Shown here: positions 63,654-64,000 of the stretch, piece after piece
How the letters are laid out: each line of letters opens with the position of its first letter
Numbering within the stretch: position 1 is the stretch's first letter
Assembly (NCBI GenBank): GCA_041391425.1
Contig: JAWKNZ010000017.1
Coordinates: 3,207 to 67,206, forward strand
Reading direction: 5' to 3'
Source of the DNA: JAWKNZ01 sp041391425
Lineage (GTDB): Bacteria > Bdellovibrionota_B > Oligoflexia > Oligoflexales > JAWKNZ01
DNA: 64,000 nt
Translations under genes and position numbers: made by a program
Notes under the pieces: generated by a model
Database searches by the model: none
What the model was told of the DNA's origin: nothing
Seen by the model: the letters and a program-made list of their open reading frames with translations, nothing else

Positions 63654-63792
63654 AGGAGCTCCGGTAAAAAGTTTGACAATCGATATTTTAATTAAAGATT
63701 TAGGAGTTTCAACCGAAAAGCTTAGCGGCTGTCGTTAAGCAATTTTTTGCTAATATGCGATATTCACAAAGTAAATTAGAGGAAGATGCCAT

Positions 63793-64000
63793 ATGGAAAT
63801 ATTATGGAAAACGGCCCATTGGGACCGTAGTGTATACCTTCGTTTTATCGTTGTGTTATGTATAGCAACACTTTGGGGCTGTGGTGAGACAAAGTTTTCC
63901 GGAACTAATGGAAGCAAGAAGAATACTGTAGACCCTTCAACGCCTGAAGAGAAAAAAGAAACACCACCTAATTCGAGTGACGATAATCCCGTTGTTGTTG
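63793..64000 (+). CDS. Partial lipoprotein (N-terminus only)
   Basis: An ATG at 63793 with GAGGAAG upstream starts a frame that runs off the right edge after 69 codons. The signal FIVVLCIATLWGC ends in a lipobox. The mature part seen so far is a Ser/Thr/Lys/Pro/Glu-rich linker (TPEEKKETPPNSSDDNPVVV). The functional domain lies outside the window. Confidence 0.75.
   Translation, partial: MEILWKTAHWDRSVYLRFIVVLCIATLWGCGETKFSGTNGSKKNTVDPSTPEEKKETPPNSSDDNPVVV

Noticed and set aside
1..64000. tRNA, rRNA or a complete insertion sequence
   Set aside because: No cloverleaf or rRNA motif and no transposase frame could be recognised anywhere on either strand.

Overview
The window is an AT-rich, gene-dense stretch of a Gram-negative chromosome. 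It carries lptD and an lptE-like gene, several outer-membrane beta-barrel proteins, many lipoboxes, a CHASE2-type cyclase, GldA/F/G-like ABC export modules and a single-chain type pyruvate carboxylase. This mix, with many secreted lipoproteins of unknown function, suggests a Bdellovibrionota/Oligoflexia- or Deltaproteobacteria-like organism. That is an inference; there is no rRNA or other marker gene here to settle it. I saw no rRNA, tRNA, CRISPR array or intact transposase gene.

Layout. 0-6.6 kb: a partial Cys/His-rich small gene at the left edge, then an overlapping accD-folC-lptD set (fatty-acid start, folate, LPS export). 6.6-15 kb: unknown lipoproteins, an LptE-like lipoprotein, an NlpC/P60 hydrolase with a cysteine-rich insert, and a FadL/PorV-like barrel. 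15-25.7 kb: a DNA-binding/coiled-coil protein, a frameshifted CHASE2 adenylate/guanylate cyclase, a three-gene iron-siderophore/B12-type ABC importer, a UPF0178 protein and two tandem receiver-histidine-kinase paralogues. 26.3-30.9 kb: a four-gene GldA/GldF/GldG/DUF4340-like operon, matched by a second paralogous operon on the other strand at 44.9-49.6 kb. 31-41.4 kb: a repeat-containing secreted protein, a LOG-family enzyme, an M24 peptidase, an acyl-CoA dehydrogenase diverging from a PaaF/PaaH/PaaJ-like beta-oxidation set, and a caspase/clostripain-like lipoprotein. 41.5-64 kb: a SpoIIE-type phosphatase, a MORN-like repeat lipoprotein, phosphofructokinase, pyruvate carboxylase, two small very basic proteins, coaBC, plsC, a methyltransferase, glyoxalase II, an Old Yellow Enzyme and a partial lipoprotein at the right edge.

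Two themes stand out. First, the intergenic spaces hold several families of structured repeats: a ~125-bp unit with eight cores at four loci, one of which has its core flipped relative to its tail between perfect inverted repeats; a ~150-165-bp MITE with a perfect 8-bp target duplication; a TA-flanked MITE with 21-bp terminal repeats; and an 86-bp/29-bp repeat block. Second, six genes are interrupted by single-base indels, several of them in homopolymers, and in each case the corrected length returns to a multiple of three. These are the CHASE2 cyclase, the second receiver-kinase, the caspase-like lipoprotein, the second Gld-type ATPase, pyruvate carboxylase and glyoxalase II. Sequencing error is the simplest explanation, but real gene decay cannot be excluded from the sequence alone.
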